DNA of 64,000 nt from Vibrio sp. 16 (GCF_963681195.1 NZ_OY808997.1:1798001-1862000); one strand, 5' to 3'. Counted from the first letter of the stretch, positions 36,840 through 47,260 are shown. The notes: a model not told the origin generated them from the sequence alone. Numbers and translations: made by a program.

Positions 36840-38043
36840 TGCACAACTTGTCGCAAAGCAGTTTCCGGCTTTAACACAAACTATTAACGATCAACGCTTA
36901 GTCTATTTAGACAGCGCCGCCACGACTCAAAAGCCAAAGTGCGTGATTGAGGCCATCAGCCAATACTATGAGCGACAAAATGCGAACGTGCATCGCGGAA
37001 GTCATCGCCTAACAGCTGAAGCCACCTCACAGTTTGAGGCCGCACGCGAAAGAGTTGCTCGCTTTATCGGCGCAGCCTCGCCAAACGAAGTGATATGGAC
37101 TCGCGGCGCAACAGAAGCGCTCAACTTGATCGCCCAAACTTACGGAAGAAATACGCTTAAACCCGGTGATGAAATACTGGTCGGGGAAATGGAGCATCAT
37201 GCCAACATTGTTCCTTGGCAAATTGTTGCACAACAAACTGGTGCAACGGTCGTCAAGATTCCAATGACCAATGACTGTCAGTTGGACATGGCTGAGTTCG
37301 AAAAACAGTTAAGCAGCAAGACGAAAATTGTCGCCGTAGCGCATATCACCAATGTCACGGGTACCCGTCAGCCCATTGAAGCGATTATCCAGCGGGCGCA
37401 TAAAGTAGGCGCCGTGGTCGTGGTAGACGGCGCTCAAGGGATAGTTCATGAGCAAGTAAATATGACTGCTCTGAATGCGGATTTTTATGTCTTCTCAGGC
37501 CATAAATTGTATGCCCCAGCCGGAATCGGTGTTTTATATGGAAAGATGTCGCTATTGGAAGCGATGCCGCCGTGGCATGGTGGAGGCAAGATGGTTGAAA
37601 AAGTCTCGTTTTCTGGCACCACCTTCACCCAAGTACCAGGGAAGTTCGAAGCGGGTACGCCGAATGTCGCCGGTGCCATCGCCCTCGCAACCGCAATTGA
37701 TTGGTATACACAGTTCGATCATTCCACGGTCGAACACCATGTCCATGATTTGGTCAGTAAGACATACCAAGCGTTGAATAGCATCGACGATGTAACGATT
37801 CTCGGATATCAACCGGACGCATCGGTGCTGTCTTTCGTCATTGAAGGGGTTCATCATCAAGATGTAGCGACCCTACTCGACCAACAAGGCATTGCCGTTC
37901 GAGCGGGTAACCATTGCGCGCATCCGTTGATGGATGCGCTTGGCGTGAAAGGGACTATCCGAGCATCATTCGCCATCTACAACACGATGGACGATGTAAA
38001 GCGTTTGGTCGCCGCCGTTGAGAAAGCCGTTGATATGCTTTAA
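36832..38043 (+). CDS. csdA: Cysteine desulfurase, CsdA/SufS type
   Basis: A pyridoxal-phosphate enzyme that removes sulfur from cysteine and holds it as persulfide. The 403-residue group II desulfurase has YLDSAATTQKP near 26, NVHRGSHRLT near 52, the PLP lysine in FSGHKLYAP near 223 and the persulfide cysteine in AGNHCAHP near 358. No csdE or suf gene is adjacent, so CsdA or SufS cannot be settled, but the stand-alone position favours CsdA. ATG 36832 has GGGTGA five bases before; ATG 36826 is close behind as a choice. Confidence 0.88.
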   Translation: MFDAQLVAKQFPALTQTINDQRLVYLDSAATTQKPKCVIEAISQYYERQNANVHRGSHRLTAEATSQFEAARERVARFIGAASPNEVIWTRGATEALNLIAQTYGRNTLKPGDEILVGEMEHHANIVPWQIVAQQTGATVVKIPMTNDCQLDMAEFEKQLSSKTKIVAVAHITNVTGTRQPIEAIIQRAHKVGAVVVVDGAQGIVHEQVNMTALNADFYVFSGHKLYAPAGIGVLYGKMSLLEAMPPWHGGGKMVEKVSFSGTTFTQVPGKFEAGTPNVAGAIALATAIDWYTQFDHSTVEHHVHDLVSKTYQALNSIDDVTILGYQPDASVLSFVIEGVHHQDVATLLDQQGIAVRAGNHCAHPLMDALGVKGTIRASFAIYNTMDDVKRLVAAVEKAVDML

Positions 38044-38051
38044 CTCAAGAT

Positions 38052-38082
38052 AAGGGTTGATGTATATGACACATCAACCCTT
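38052..38082. repeat. Long hairpin between convergent csdA and radA
   Basis: AAGGGTTGATGT/ACATCAACCCTT is a perfect 12-pair inverted repeat with a seven-base loop. Neither strand has a T run after it, so it is not a canonical intrinsic terminator. It may stabilise 3' ends or act with Rho. Confidence 0.6.
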
Positions 38083-38105
38083 GCCCTCACTTCGCCATGT
38101 CTCGT

Positions 38106-39485
38106 CTATAGCTCATCAAACGCTTCTATCGCTTCAGAAAGCTTCTTCACTCCATGAATTTGCATGCCCGGGATTCCCCCTTTAGGCATGTTGGCCGCAG
38201 GTACAATGGCTTTCTTAAACCCATGCTTAAACGCTTCATTTAAGCGCTCTTGACCACTTGGAACTGGGCGAATTTCCCCCGCTAATCCAACTTCACCAAA
38301 CACCACGACATCCTTCGGCAGAGGGCGGTCTCTGAAGCTAGAAAGTAGCGCCATCACCAATGCTAAGTCTGCACTGGTCTCGGTCACTTTGACGCCTCCC
38401 ACCACATTAACAAAGACATCTTGATCCGCCATCTGCAAACCGCCGTGTTTATGCAGCACAGCAAGTAACAGGGACAGCCGGTTTTGCTCTAACCCCACAG
38501 CAACACGACGAGGGTTTGCCAATTGGGAGTAATCGACCAAAGCTTGAATCTCAACCAAGAGTGGACGAGTACCCTCCCAAACGACCATCACGGAGCTGCC
38601 GGAAGTCTCCTCCTCACCTCGAGACAAAAAGATCGCCGATGGATTGCTCACTTCTTTGAGGCCTTGCCCCGTCATGGCAAAAACCCCTAACTCATTGACG
38701 GCACCAAAACGGTTTTTATGGCTGCGCATGGTTCTGAAGCGATTATCTGTTCCGCCATCTAAAAGCACAGAGCAGTCAATTATGTGTTCGAGAACCTTTG
38801 GTCCTGCCAAAGTGCCATCTTTCGTTACATGTCCAACAATAAACACAGAGACATTGTTCTGCTTGGCGTAGCGCGTCAGCGCGGTGGCCGACTCTCTCAC
38901 TTGAGCAACACTGCCCGGCGATGATTGAACGTCAGATACATGCATCACTTGGATAGAGTCGATCACCATAATTTTCGGCTGCTCTTTCTCGGCAATCTGG
39001 CAAATTCTGTCGACGTTGGTTTCCGACAACATCTTTAAGTTATCTTTTGGTAGCCCCAATCGAGAGGCTCGCATCGCAACTTGCTGCAACGACTCTTCAC
39101 CGGTGACATAGAGCGTCGGCATATGCGCCGCCAAATAACACATGGTTTGAAGCAATAATGTGGATTTACCTGCGCCAGGGTTACCACCAATCAGTATCGC
39201 CGCGCCTGGTACAACGCCGCCGCCTAATACTCGGTCAAACTCTTTGAACCCACTGGTAAAACGAGGGACTTCCTGCAGATCAATTTCTGACAATGTCTGA
39301 ACTTGAGTTTCGCCGCTATTGCCCGCATAGCCCGACAATCGTTCGTTGCGCGCCGCCGCTGGAGATGCCGCTAGTCGCACTTCACTGATCGTATTCCATG
39401 CCCCACATGCATTGCATTGACCTTGCCAACGAGGGAAATCTGCTCCACAGTCGTTGCATACATATGCTCTTTTCGCCTTAGCCAT
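38106..39485 (-). CDS. radA: DNA repair protein RadA (Sms)
   Basis: RadA is a RecA-related ATPase that helps branch migration in recombination. The 459-residue protein has an N-terminal zinc finger (CNDCGADFPRWQGQCNACG, residues 10-28), Walker A GGNPGAGKSTLLLQ near 99, the RadA-specific KNRFG motif near 257, and a C-terminal Lon-protease-like domain. GAGGCGAC precedes ATG 39485. It is divergent from the PilZ gene. Confidence 0.97.
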   Translation of the reverse strand: MAKAKRAYVCNDCGADFPRWQGQCNACGAWNTISEVRLAASPAAARNERLSGYAGNSGETQVQTLSEIDLQEVPRFTSGFKEFDRVLGGGVVPGAAILIGGNPGAGKSTLLLQTMCYLAAHMPTLYVTGEESLQQVAMRASRLGLPKDNLKMLSETNVDRICQIAEKEQPKIMVIDSIQVMHVSDVQSSPGSVAQVRESATALTRYAKQNNVSVFIVGHVTKDGTLAGPKVLEHIIDCSVLLDGGTDNRFRTMRSHKNRFGAVNELGVFAMTGQGLKEVSNPSAIFLSRGEEETSGSSVMVVWEGTRPLLVEIQALVDYSQLANPRRVAVGLEQNRLSLLLAVLHKHGGLQMADQDVFVNVVGGVKVTETSADLALVMALLSSFRDRPLPKDVVVFGEVGLAGEIRPVPSGQERLNEAFKHGFKKAIVPAANMPKGGIPGMQIHGVKKLSEAIEAFDEL

Positions 39486-39618
39486 GTCGCCTCATATTTG
39501 TATTTGTGAACTGAGATATTGGTTTGTGCTTAATTTTGCTTGATTCGCGACAACATATCACTAAAGATCTTTATATCAAGGTCGATAGTTTAGGTATGGA
39601 GTACTTCAAACAATAAAT

Positions 39619-41964
39619 ATGCAGCAGCCTGAAATCCTTTCTATAGCAGAAAGACTTATTCCTGCTTATCACGCGGACGATTTCGAGTTTCTTCTTGGTC
39701 AGATGACAGAGGGCGAACCGCCGTCGGTTAAAATCTTGGTCAAAATGGAACTGAACCGCGTTATGGCTCCATGCACTAAGAGTATTGACCTACGCGGACG
39801 CGTCAATGGCGAATGCCGAGAATACGAATTAGATGGCCTAAAACACTGGCTCGATGACGTAGCGTTCAACGCCTACCATAAGAATACCCGAAAATTCGGT
39901 GGCTACACCGAAGGGGTTTGGGAAGCACTGTGCAACACGCACAACAACTTCCGCGTGATGAAACAACGCGGTCAATCACTGAAAGGCGGCAACACGGCAG
40001 AAAGCTCGCCGTTTGAAGTCGAACCCATCAACCTAGGATATGACTTAAAACGTCGCGAAAACCGCTTAAGAATTTGCTCCCAAATCGAAATAAAGCTAGC
40101 CAACAAACAAATTGTTCACGCGGTGACCGTCGATCTCTCCCCCTCAGGCGCAAAATTCAAAGTGCCCTCAGCGTTTGGCTACAAACTTGGGGAAATCGTC
40201 AATGTCCGCTTTGTCGAACTAGAGAAAAACAGTGATATCGAAGGCATTCACGATGCCATTCCTTACCGCATTGTGGGTGTAGACGAATCGTACGAGAACG
40301 ATGCGGTCAAATTTTTACGACTGCTTAAGCTCGATGATACCAATACACTTAGCATCGTCATTGAGCAGTACCTCAAGAGTGACGCTCAAAAAGCACGTCA
40401 TGATAATCAAGACAAAATCATCCGCGCACGCTCGCGAGGCTTTGAGCACACCTACCTTAAGCACACTTGTAATCTGCCTGTGTTCTTTAGTGGGGATGAA
40501 CTCAAACTGGTCTTGATGACTGAGAATAACCACTCGATATGGCAATATTGGCAGGACGAACGAAACCAGCAAACGTTAAGCAGTCTGTTCAATAGTCAAC
40601 GAATGGCGAATCTCACTACCCCTGGGATGAAGGGCAGCAATAACGTTCTTTACTCGTTTACGCACGACCACAAAGGCCAGCAACTGTTTTTCTCTATGAT
40701 GATGCCTGAAGCCTCTCGCGAGGTTCGCCAGTTGTTTTGGCACATTGGAGCCAAAAAAGAGAGTTGGAAAGCGTTCCGTTTATCCGTTTTTGAGCTATCG
40801 GAAGAGGAACGTCAAGAGCTATCGGCTCATTCCACTGAGCTGGGGTTAGAACCTAACTGCCTAACCCATTGTGGCATGCTGCAAGAGATATCCGATCATC
40901 GTAGTCGCCAAGATTATTTGTTGACCGACAAGCCTCGACTTCCAAGCAGTGAATTAAATCCATTTCGCCACGCTCGTAATCCTAGCTACAACCCGATTTG
41001 TTTGTACTTTGATGCTAAGTCTCGTCGAAAAGAGCCGAGGTACCAATTTAAGTCGCCAGTGGAGCTCACCAGCGAAAATGGCGAGAGACTTCAAGGCACG
41101 ACGTTAGATCTATCAAAGCATGGGGCGAGCATTCAACTTGCAGAGCCTAGCCGCATGAAAGCGGGCGAGCTGTGTAATATCAACTTCAAAGAACTTCAGC
41201 TCTATGATAAAAAACTGCCGCTTGATGCTGTGCCTTATAAGGTTATCCGCATTAGTCCAGGTGGCAAGCAGCTTCAACTTGCGATAATTGAAGAGAGCCA
41301 GACAATGCGTGTCATTGCGTTCTTTGGCAAATTGATATCTCACAACCAAGAAAAGTTGATAGCGAAAAAAGAGCTGTTGCCAAGCAATAATTTGTTGGAA
41401 GGACTGCATGATATTTTGCTCGACAAAGCGGTAAGCGCTCCGGTCTTTGTCGAGAAGAAAGGCAGCAACATGAGGCCAAAAGTGATAGGTGTACACTACC
41501 CAATCCCTGCCTATTTGACGCTGTTTGCAAAACTGGGCAACGGGCAAAGTTATTCACTAGAGCCTATATACAAGGGGCGTTCTGCTACGCTGCTGGCAGA
41601 GCCCATGAAGCACATTGAAGGTGCCGAGCCTCAATACCATGAACTCTACTTAAGCGCCGTGAAGTTTGGGACCCGCATTCAATCTGTTGAATCAAAGCTG
41701 TTAAGTGATTTCAGCGGAATCAAGGAGCGGATAAAGTTCATCAAGAATGCGCAGAATATTGGTGAGTTTTATGCGATCAGAATTTGTGGCGCCCCTGTAT
41801 TTGATCCAATGACCGCATTAGTGCGCAAAGATTTGCAAGAGCTCGCCCAAATTAGCTTGCACAAAGCACGCAGCTTAGAAAAAGAAATTAACGGCATTAT
41901 TGGTTACGGTGAACTCACCGACATTACAGAAGAGATCTTAATAAGACTTGAACTGACTCAATAG
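39619..41964 (+). CDS. plzC: Large protein with two PilZ domains, PlzC-like
   Basis: A 781-residue protein expected to bind cyclic di-GMP. Two PilZ modules are visible, each with both halves of the ligand motif. The first has RRENR at 145-149 and DLSPSGA at 172-178; the second has RKEPR at 470-474 and DLSKHGA at 497-503. The rest has no recognised catalytic domain and no membrane segment. The order radA, this gene, serB equals what I recall for V. cholerae VC2343-VC2345, where VC2344 is PlzC. No ribosome site is seen before the ATG, so translation may be weak. Confidence 0.88.
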   Translation: MQQPEILSIAERLIPAYHADDFEFLLGQMTEGEPPSVKILVKMELNRVMAPCTKSIDLRGRVNGECREYELDGLKHWLDDVAFNAYHKNTRKFGGYTEGVWEALCNTHNNFRVMKQRGQSLKGGNTAESSPFEVEPINLGYDLKRRENRLRICSQIEIKLANKQIVHAVTVDLSPSGAKFKVPSAFGYKLGEIVNVRFVELEKNSDIEGIHDAIPYRIVGVDESYENDAVKFLRLLKLDDTNTLSIVIEQYLKSDAQKARHDNQDKIIRARSRGFEHTYLKHTCNLPVFFSGDELKLVLMTENNHSIWQYWQDERNQQTLSSLFNSQRMANLTTPGMKGSNNVLYSFTHDHKGQQLFFSMMMPEASREVRQLFWHIGAKKESWKAFRLSVFELSEEERQELSAHSTELGLEPNCLTHCGMLQEISDHRSRQDYLLTDKPRLPSSELNPFRHARNPSYNPICLYFDAKSRRKEPRYQFKSPVELTSENGERLQGTTLDLSKHGASIQLAEPSRMKAGELCNINFKELQLYDKKLPLDAVPYKVIRISPGGKQLQLAIIEESQTMRVIAFFGKLISHNQEKLIAKKELLPSNNLLEGLHDILLDKAVSAPVFVEKKGSNMRPKVIGVHYPIPAYLTLFAKLGNGQSYSLEPIYKGRSATLLAEPMKHIEGAEPQYHELYLSAVKFGTRIQSVESKLLSDFSGIKERIKFIKNAQNIGEFYAIRICGAPVFDPMTALVRKDLQELAQISLHKARSLEKEINGIIGYGELTDITEEILIRLELTQ

Positions 41965-41993
41965 AAAAAGGCGAGGATTTCCTCGCCTTTTTG
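41965..41993. terminator. Bidirectional terminator between plzC and serB
   Basis: AAAAAGGCGAGG/CCTCGCCTTTTT with a four-base loop lies between the convergent stop codons and gives T runs on both strands. Confidence 0.9.
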
Positions 41994-41994
41994 T

Positions 41995-42975
41995 TTATTT
42001 GAGTGGAGAGAAGCTTACTCGCCTTTGCTTGACCAATATCGCAGATAATACGCAGATCAGCCCACCTAAACCATGATAACGGATCGCTGTTTGAGCCTGC
42101 TGTTCAACCTTCGGTTTAGCGTGGTAAGCAACGCCTAAACCCGCTGCCGCCATCATGGTTAAATCATTGGCACCATCACCGACGGCAATCGTATTGTGTG
42201 GCTCGATGTCGTATTGCTCTGCCAGTTGAACGAGAATGTCGGCTTTGGTTTGCGCACTCACCACCTCACCAATCACGTTGCCCGTCAACTTGCCATCGAC
42301 GATCTCCAACTGATTTGACTGAGCGTGATCCAGTGAAAGCATCTCTTGCAGATGATCTGAAAAGTAAGTAAATCCACCGGAAGCAATAGCAGTTTTCCAA
42401 CCGAAACGTTTTAGCGTTTGAATCAGCTCCGGCAAGTCAGGCATCAGTGGTAAAACAGAACGAACTTGCTCCAAAATGGCTTCATCTGCGCCAGCCAGTT
42501 TGCCCACACGCTGGCGAAGACTTTGTTCAAAATCAAGTTCCCCCTGCATTGCGCGTTCGGTTACTTCGGCCACTTCTTCCCCAACACCGGCAAGCTTGGC
42601 AATTTCATCAATACACTCTATTTGAATGGCGGTTGAATCCATGTCGAATACAACCAAACCTGGCTTGGATAGATCCGGAATGTCTTGCAGTCGAGCATAA
42701 TCCAGCTCTAACGCTTGGAGAATCTCTTCATGCTCCGGCGTCAACTGCCCTTCCATCAAGGCAACTTCATACTGACCGACTTTCCAGACATCGACCACAG
42801 AATTGTAGAATCCAGTGAAGAAGTCTACATCTTCAAAGCTTGCAGCAGAAAGGTGTGTACTGTAGACAACCCAACCTGCATTGGCTTTATCAAACCGTGT
42901 AGAAAGGCGAGTTTCTGGTAAGCGATTGATAAGAGGAATGTGACGACGAATGGGTAATGTATTAAACCTGTCCAT
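41995..42975 (-). CDS. serB: Phosphoserine phosphatase
   Basis: SerB hydrolyses phosphoserine to serine, the last step of serine synthesis. The 326-residue protein has an N-terminal extension as in E. coli SerB and then a HAD domain: VVFDMDSTAIQIECIDE near 107 with nucleophile Asp, AIASGGFTYFSD near 199, and VGDGANDLTMM near 260. ATG 42975 has AAGGATTCTAAAC before it; the frame extends ten codons further. Divergent from smp. Confidence 0.96.
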   Translation of the reverse strand: MDRFNTLPIRRHIPLINRLPETRLSTRFDKANAGWVVYSTHLSAASFEDVDFFTGFYNSVVDVWKVGQYEVALMEGQLTPEHEEILQALELDYARLQDIPDLSKPGLVVFDMDSTAIQIECIDEIAKLAGVGEEVAEVTERAMQGELDFEQSLRQRVGKLAGADEAILEQVRSVLPLMPDLPELIQTLKRFGWKTAIASGGFTYFSDHLQEMLSLDHAQSNQLEIVDGKLTGNVIGEVVSAQTKADILVQLAEQYDIEPHNTIAVGDGANDLTMMAAAGLGVAYHAKPKVEQQAQTAIRYHGLGGLICVLSAILVKQRRVSFSPLK

Positions 42976-43079
42976 GTTTAGAATCCTTATTAAACCTTGC
43001 AACACGTTAACCTATTGCAATTTGAAAGCGCAAGTCTCAATATGTTGATCCGCTTATTTAATGGATATTTTGGTGCCAA

Positions 43080-43685
43080 ATGGACTCATCTCTGTTTTCA
43101 TTTCGAAACGCAATACGAGCACTTGCCATCCTCTCTTTGGTGGCAATGGTTGCGATTATTGGCGTAAATAGCGTCAAGATCACCAAAGGGAACGAGCAGA
43201 TCCAACAGAATCAGTTGGAGACTCTCACCCAAATTTTGATTTCCCAAGCCTCTCTATCTGCTGGCGATATGATCGTCGCTCAAGACCAAGAGCGCTTGCT
43301 TAAGTTGACTAACCAGTTAGCTAAAGATGCACTTGTGTATGACGCGGCAATCTATGACGCTGAAGGGATTCGTCTCGCCTCAAGTGAGAGTGCCAAGTCT
43401 GTACGTCAGATCCTAGGCTTAGATACTCCACTTGAAACGGCACGCATTGGTAAACAGCAGTTAGTCGAACCCATTATTCGCGATAACGTCGTCCTGGGCT
43501 TTGTTCGCATCACCTTTGAGACCGGACGTGTAACTGCCTTTTCTGATCACTACTACAGAAAAAGTGATCGCTACATGTACACCATGGTGGGAATGAGCTT
43601 TATCGCAGGCTTGCTGCTAGCTATTGTGATTCGTCGTAAACCCAAATCGAAAAGCGAAAACTTACTGCTCAAAGATATGCAGTAG
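43080..43685 (+). CDS. smp: Smp/YtjB-family membrane protein
   Basis: A 201-residue inner-membrane protein of the SMP/YtjB family, usually found beside serB; function unknown. One helix at about 13-32, a periplasmic domain at about 40-160, a second helix at about 167-185, and a basic tail (RRKPKSKSE). The periplasmic part has a sensor-like fold pattern (YDAAIYDAEGIRLASSES). Divergent from serB with 104 bases between. Confidence 0.88.
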   Translation: MDSSLFSFRNAIRALAILSLVAMVAIIGVNSVKITKGNEQIQQNQLETLTQILISQASLSAGDMIVAQDQERLLKLTNQLAKDALVYDAAIYDAEGIRLASSESAKSVRQILGLDTPLETARIGKQQLVEPIIRDNVVLGFVRITFETGRVTAFSDHYYRKSDRYMYTMVGMSFIAGLLLAIVIRRKPKSKSENLLLKDMQ

Positions 43686-43690
43686 AAACA

Positions 43691-43721
43691 AAACAGGGTT
43701 GGCACAATGCCAACCCTGTTT
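43691..43721. terminator. Terminator hairpin between smp and deoD
   Basis: A 14-pair stem, AAACAGGGTTGGCA with its complement around a three-base loop, lies between convergent genes. Flanking A/T runs on both sides are short. Confidence 0.75.
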
Positions 43722-43773
43722 GATTAAATCGTCGAGAATCAAGGTAAGGAGCTACCTCCTTCACTCAGCTTGA

Positions 43774-44493
43774 TTATTCTGCATCACCTAGCAACACAGA
43801 ATCTAGCGCGATGATCATCATATCGTTGAACGTTGTTTGACGCTCATCTGACGTGGTTTGCTCGCCTGTTTTGATGTGGTCAGAAACCGTACAGATAGTC
43901 AAAGCTTTAGCGCCATACTCAGCACATACGCCGTAGATGCCCGCCGCTTCCATCTCTACGCCTACGATGCCGTACTTGTCCATTACGTCGAACATTTCTG
44001 GATCTGGCGTGTAGAACAATTCTGCCGAGAACAGGTTACCCACTTTCACTTCAATGCCACGAGCTTTCGCTGCATCTTCTGCGGCGCGAACCATCTTGTA
44101 GTCTGCGATAGCCGCAAAGTCATGACCTTTGAAACGAATACGGTTTACTTTAGAATCTGTACACGCGCCCATGCCAATCACAACGTCGCGCACTTTAATA
44201 TCTTCACTTACTGCACCACAACTACCGACACGGATAATCTTCTTCACACCGAAGTCTTTGATTAGCTCAGTCGCGTAAATAGAGCACGATGGGATACCCA
44301 TACCGTGACCCATTACTGATACCTTACGGCCTTTGTAAGTACCCGTGAAACCGTACATGTTGCGTACGTCACATACCTGTACAACATCTTCCAGGAACGT
44401 TTCTGCAATGTATTTCGCACGTAGTGGATCACCCGGCATTAAAACGACATCAGCGAATGCACCCATTTCTGCGTTGATATGTGGAGTTGCCAT
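43774..44493 (-). CDS. deoD: Purine nucleoside phosphorylase, DeoD type
   Basis: DeoD splits purine (deoxy)nucleosides with phosphate into base and (deoxy)ribose-1-phosphate. The 239-residue hexameric-type protein starts [11 protein letters not shown] and has [11 protein letters not shown] near 19, [11 protein letters not shown] near 61, RVGSCGA near 84 and [10 protein letters not shown] near 178. AAGGAA precedes ATG 44493. It is last in deoC-deoA-deoB-deoD, with a terminator-like hairpin just before it, and vibrios often carry a second deoD elsewhere. Confidence 0.96.
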   Translation of the reverse strand: MATPHINAEMGAFADVVLMPGDPLRAKYIAETFLEDVVQVCDVRNMYGFTGTYKGRKVSVMGHGMGIPSCSIYATELIKDFGVKKIIRVGSCGAVSEDIKVRDVVIGMGACTDSKVNRIRFKGHDFAAIADYKMVRAAEDAAKARGIEVKVGNLFSAELFYTPDPEMFDVMDKYGIVGVEMEAAGIYGVCAEYGAKALTICTVSDHIKTGEQTTSDERQTTFNDMMIIALDSVLLGDAE

Positions 44494-44532
44494 GATTTCA
44501 TTTCCTTTTCTTAATCGGATATAAGTAAGCGA

Positions 44533-44566
44533 TAAACAAAACAATAGAGGGGCATGCCCTCTATTG
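44533..44566 (-). terminator. Terminator-like hairpin between deoB and deoD
   Basis: CAATAGAGGG/CCCTCTATTG is a perfect ten-pair stem with a five-base loop, followed on the minus strand by TTTTGTTT. It lies inside the operon, 18 bases after deoB, so it could lower deoD expression or protect the upstream mRNA. Confidence 0.6.
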
Positions 44567-44583
44567 ATAGTAACGAGTTAGAA

Positions 44584-45804
44584 TTACAGGAAGTTTTTAC
44601 CGTAATCCATTGGTGAGGTACCAAAGTGGCTTGCTAACGTCTGACCAATATCAGCAAACGTATCACGAAGACCTAAAGAGCCCGCTGGTACTTTAGCGCC
44701 GTAAACAATCACTGGGATATGCTCACGAGTGTGGTCTGTACCTGGCCATGTAGGGTCACAACCGTGGTCAGCAGTAAGAATTAGCAGATCATCTTCTTCC
44801 ATCAGCTCCATGACTTCATGGATACGCCCATCAAAGTACTCTAACGCTGCAGCGTATCCCGCAACATCGCGGCGGTGACCGTAAGCTGAGTCGAAATCAA
44901 CGAAGTTTGTGAATACGATGGTATTGTCACCCGCTTCTTTGATGGCATCTTTTGTTGCATCAAATAGTGCAGGAATGCCTGTTGCTTTGGTCTTCTTAGT
45001 GATACCACAGCCAGCATAAATATCAGAGATCTTACCGATTGAGTGAACTTCACCCCCCTTCTCATCAACTAGTTTTTGAAGAATCGTTGCTGATGGCGGC
45101 TCAACGGATAGGTCACGACGGTTACCTGTACGCTCAAACTGACCTTTACCTGGGCCGATGAATGGACGCGCGATAACACGGCCAATGTTGTAGTCTTCAA
45201 GCTCTTCACGAGCGATTTGGCACAGCTCTAATAGGCGGTCTAAACCAAACGTTTCTTCATGACACGCAATTTGGAATACAGAGTCAGCAGAAGTATAGAA
45301 AATTGGCTGACCAGTCTTCATGTGTTCTTCACCCAAGTCATCAAGAACTTGCGTACCCGACGCATGGCAGTTGCCTAGGAAGCCATCAAGACCTGCACGC
45401 TCAAGAATGCGGTCTGTCAGCTCTTTCGGGAAGCTGTTTTCTTTATCAGTGAAGTAGCCCCAGTCGAACAAGACAGGCACGCCTGCAATTTCCCAGTGGC
45501 CTGATGGAGTATCTTTACCAGAAGAAAGCTCAGCCGCGTGGCCGTAAGCACCGATAATTTCCGCGTCAGTGTCAAGGCCAGGTGCAAAGCTACCTGTTGA
45601 CTCTTTGTGCGCCATCGCAAGACCCAATTTAGATAGGTTAGGTAGCTTGAGTGCGCCGCTACGATCCGCATTGTCAGCCAAGCCTTTGTCACACTGCTCA
45701 GCGATATGACCTAGCGTGTCTGAACCCACATCACCAAAATCTTTCGCATCAGCCGTTGCGCCAATACCAAATGAGTCTAAGACTAAAATAAATGCTCTTT
45801 TCAT
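44584..45804 (-). CDS. deoB: Phosphopentomutase
   Basis: DeoB interconverts (deoxy)ribose-1-phosphate and -5-phosphate, linking the phosphorylases to DeoC. The 406-residue alkaline-phosphatase-fold protein has [13 protein letters not shown] near residue 4, [11 protein letters not shown] near 92 with the catalytic Thr, and [19 protein letters not shown] near 338 with Mn ligands. AGGAAGAGAGCA precedes ATG 45804. About 127 bases with a stem-loop separate it from deoA. Confidence 0.97.
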   Translation of the reverse strand: MKRAFILVLDSFGIGATADAKDFGDVGSDTLGHIAEQCDKGLADNADRSGALKLPNLSKLGLAMAHKESTGSFAPGLDTDAEIIGAYGHAAELSSGKDTPSGHWEIAGVPVLFDWGYFTDKENSFPKELTDRILERAGLDGFLGNCHASGTQVLDDLGEEHMKTGQPIFYTSADSVFQIACHEETFGLDRLLELCQIAREELEDYNIGRVIARPFIGPGKGQFERTGNRRDLSVEPPSATILQKLVDEKGGEVHSIGKISDIYAGCGITKKTKATGIPALFDATKDAIKEAGDNTIVFTNFVDFDSAYGHRRDVAGYAAALEYFDGRIHEVMELMEEDDLLILTADHGCDPTWPGTDHTREHIPVIVYGAKVPAGSLGLRDTFADIGQTLASHFGTSPMDYGKNFL

Positions 45805-45886
45805 TGCTCTCTTCCTATAACTGGCCGAGAACAAATGCTCAATCGACCAATCTAATTGTAATTATTTAACCCAGCCTAGTAGAAGT

Positions 45887-45913
45887 TGCAGCAGACACAA
45901 GAAAGCTGCTGCA
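45887..45913 (-). repeat. Stem-loop between deoA and deoB
   Basis: TGCAGCAG/CTGCTGCA with an 11-base loop lies in the spacer of the deo operon. No T run follows on the minus strand, so a role in mRNA processing or stability is more likely than termination. Confidence 0.5.
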
Positions 45914-45931
45914 GCTCCACGTATGACAAGA

Positions 45932-47260
45932 TTACAAATCTTCTGCGCGAATCTGACGATACACTTCTGGCGTTGGCGTATATTCACCACCGATTGTAAT
46001 CGCCGCTTTCAGTGCGTTAGCAGCTTCTTGCCACTGCTCTTCATTACGAGCATGGATAACCGCCAAAGGCTTGTCACTAGACGCTTGTTCACCCAAGCGA
46101 ATAAAGCCATCAAAACCAACAGCGTAGTCAATTTCGTCGGTTGCTACGCGGCGACCACCACCCATAGCCACAACAGCCATACCGATCGCACGAGTATCCA
46201 TTGCTGAAACGACACCAGATTCATCAGCGTAAACTGGCTTGATGATCTCTGCTTTTTCTAGGTAGTTATCGTAGTTTTCAACGAAATCGGCCGGGCCACC
46301 AAGACCTGCAACCATCTTACCGAAGCATTCTGCCGCTTTACCGTTATCCAGAACTGCCATCAGTTTGTTACGCGCGTCTTCCGTATTCTCAGCCAGCTTG
46401 CCAAGAACCAGCATTTCCGCACATGACGCCATGGTAACTTCTAGAAGACGAGGGTTACGGTATTCGCCAGTTAGGAACTGAACCGCTTCACGAACTTCTA
46501 CTGCGTTACCCGCCGAAGAAGCCAGTACTTGGTTCATGTCAGTAAGAATAGCGGTTGTCTTGGTGCCAGCGCCGTTTGCTACGGCAACGATCGATTTTGC
46601 TAGCTCTTCAGAAGCTTCGTAAGTTGGCATAAACGCACCAGAACCTACTTTTACGTCCATGACTAAAGACTCAAGGCCCGCAGCCAGCTTCTTAGACAAG
46701 ATTGACGCCGTGATAAGCGAGATGTTGTCTACTGTCGCGGTAATATCACGAGTTGCGTAAACACGCTTGTCTGCAGGTGCTAAGTCACCAGTTTGACCGA
46801 TAATTGCCACGCCGGCGTCTTTTGTCACATCACCAAACACTTCGTTGGTTGGTGTGATGTTGTAGCCTGGAATTGACTCAAGCTTGTCTAGTGTGCCACC
46901 AGTATGGCCAAGACCACGACCAGAGATCATAGGAACGAAACCACCACACGCCGCCACCATAGGGCCAAGCATTAGAGATGTTACGTCGCCCACACCACCT
47001 GTTGAGTGTTTATCGACGATAGGACCGCCAAACTCTTTGTGGCTCCAATCAATCACCATGCCAGAGTCACGCATTGCACACGTCAGTGCGATACGCTCAG
47101 GCATTGTCATTTCGTTGAAAAAGATTGCCATCGCAAACGCCGCGATCTGACCTTCAGATACAGAATTGTTTGCAACACCTTGAATGAAGAAGTTGATTTC
47201 TTCGGCTGTTAGAACTTCGCCGTCGCGTTTTTTACGAATAATTTCTTGAGGTAAGTACAT
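45932..47260 (-). CDS. deoA: Thymidine phosphorylase
   Basis: DeoA splits thymidine and deoxyuridine with phosphate. The 442-residue protein has the conserved [16 protein letters not shown] near residue 82 (catalytic Lys-His-Ser-Thr loop), [20 protein letters not shown] near 112, and KVGSGAFMP near 190. ATG 47260 has GGAGGATCTA before it; the frame runs 22 codons further up without support. Second gene of deoCABD. Confidence 0.97.
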   Translation of the reverse strand: MYLPQEIIRKKRDGEVLTAEEINFFIQGVANNSVSEGQIAAFAMAIFFNEMTMPERIALTCAMRDSGMVIDWSHKEFGGPIVDKHSTGGVGDVTSLMLGPMVAACGGFVPMISGRGLGHTGGTLDKLESIPGYNITPTNEVFGDVTKDAGVAIIGQTGDLAPADKRVYATRDITATVDNISLITASILSKKLAAGLESLVMDVKVGSGAFMPTYEASEELAKSIVAVANGAGTKTTAILTDMNQVLASSAGNAVEVREAVQFLTGEYRNPRLLEVTMASCAEMLVLGKLAENTEDARNKLMAVLDNGKAAECFGKMVAGLGGPADFVENYDNYLEKAEIIKPVYADESGVVSAMDTRAIGMAVVAMGGGRRVATDEIDYAVGFDGFIRLGEQASSDKPLAVIHARNEEQWQEAANALKAAITIGGEYTPTPEVYRQIRAEDL

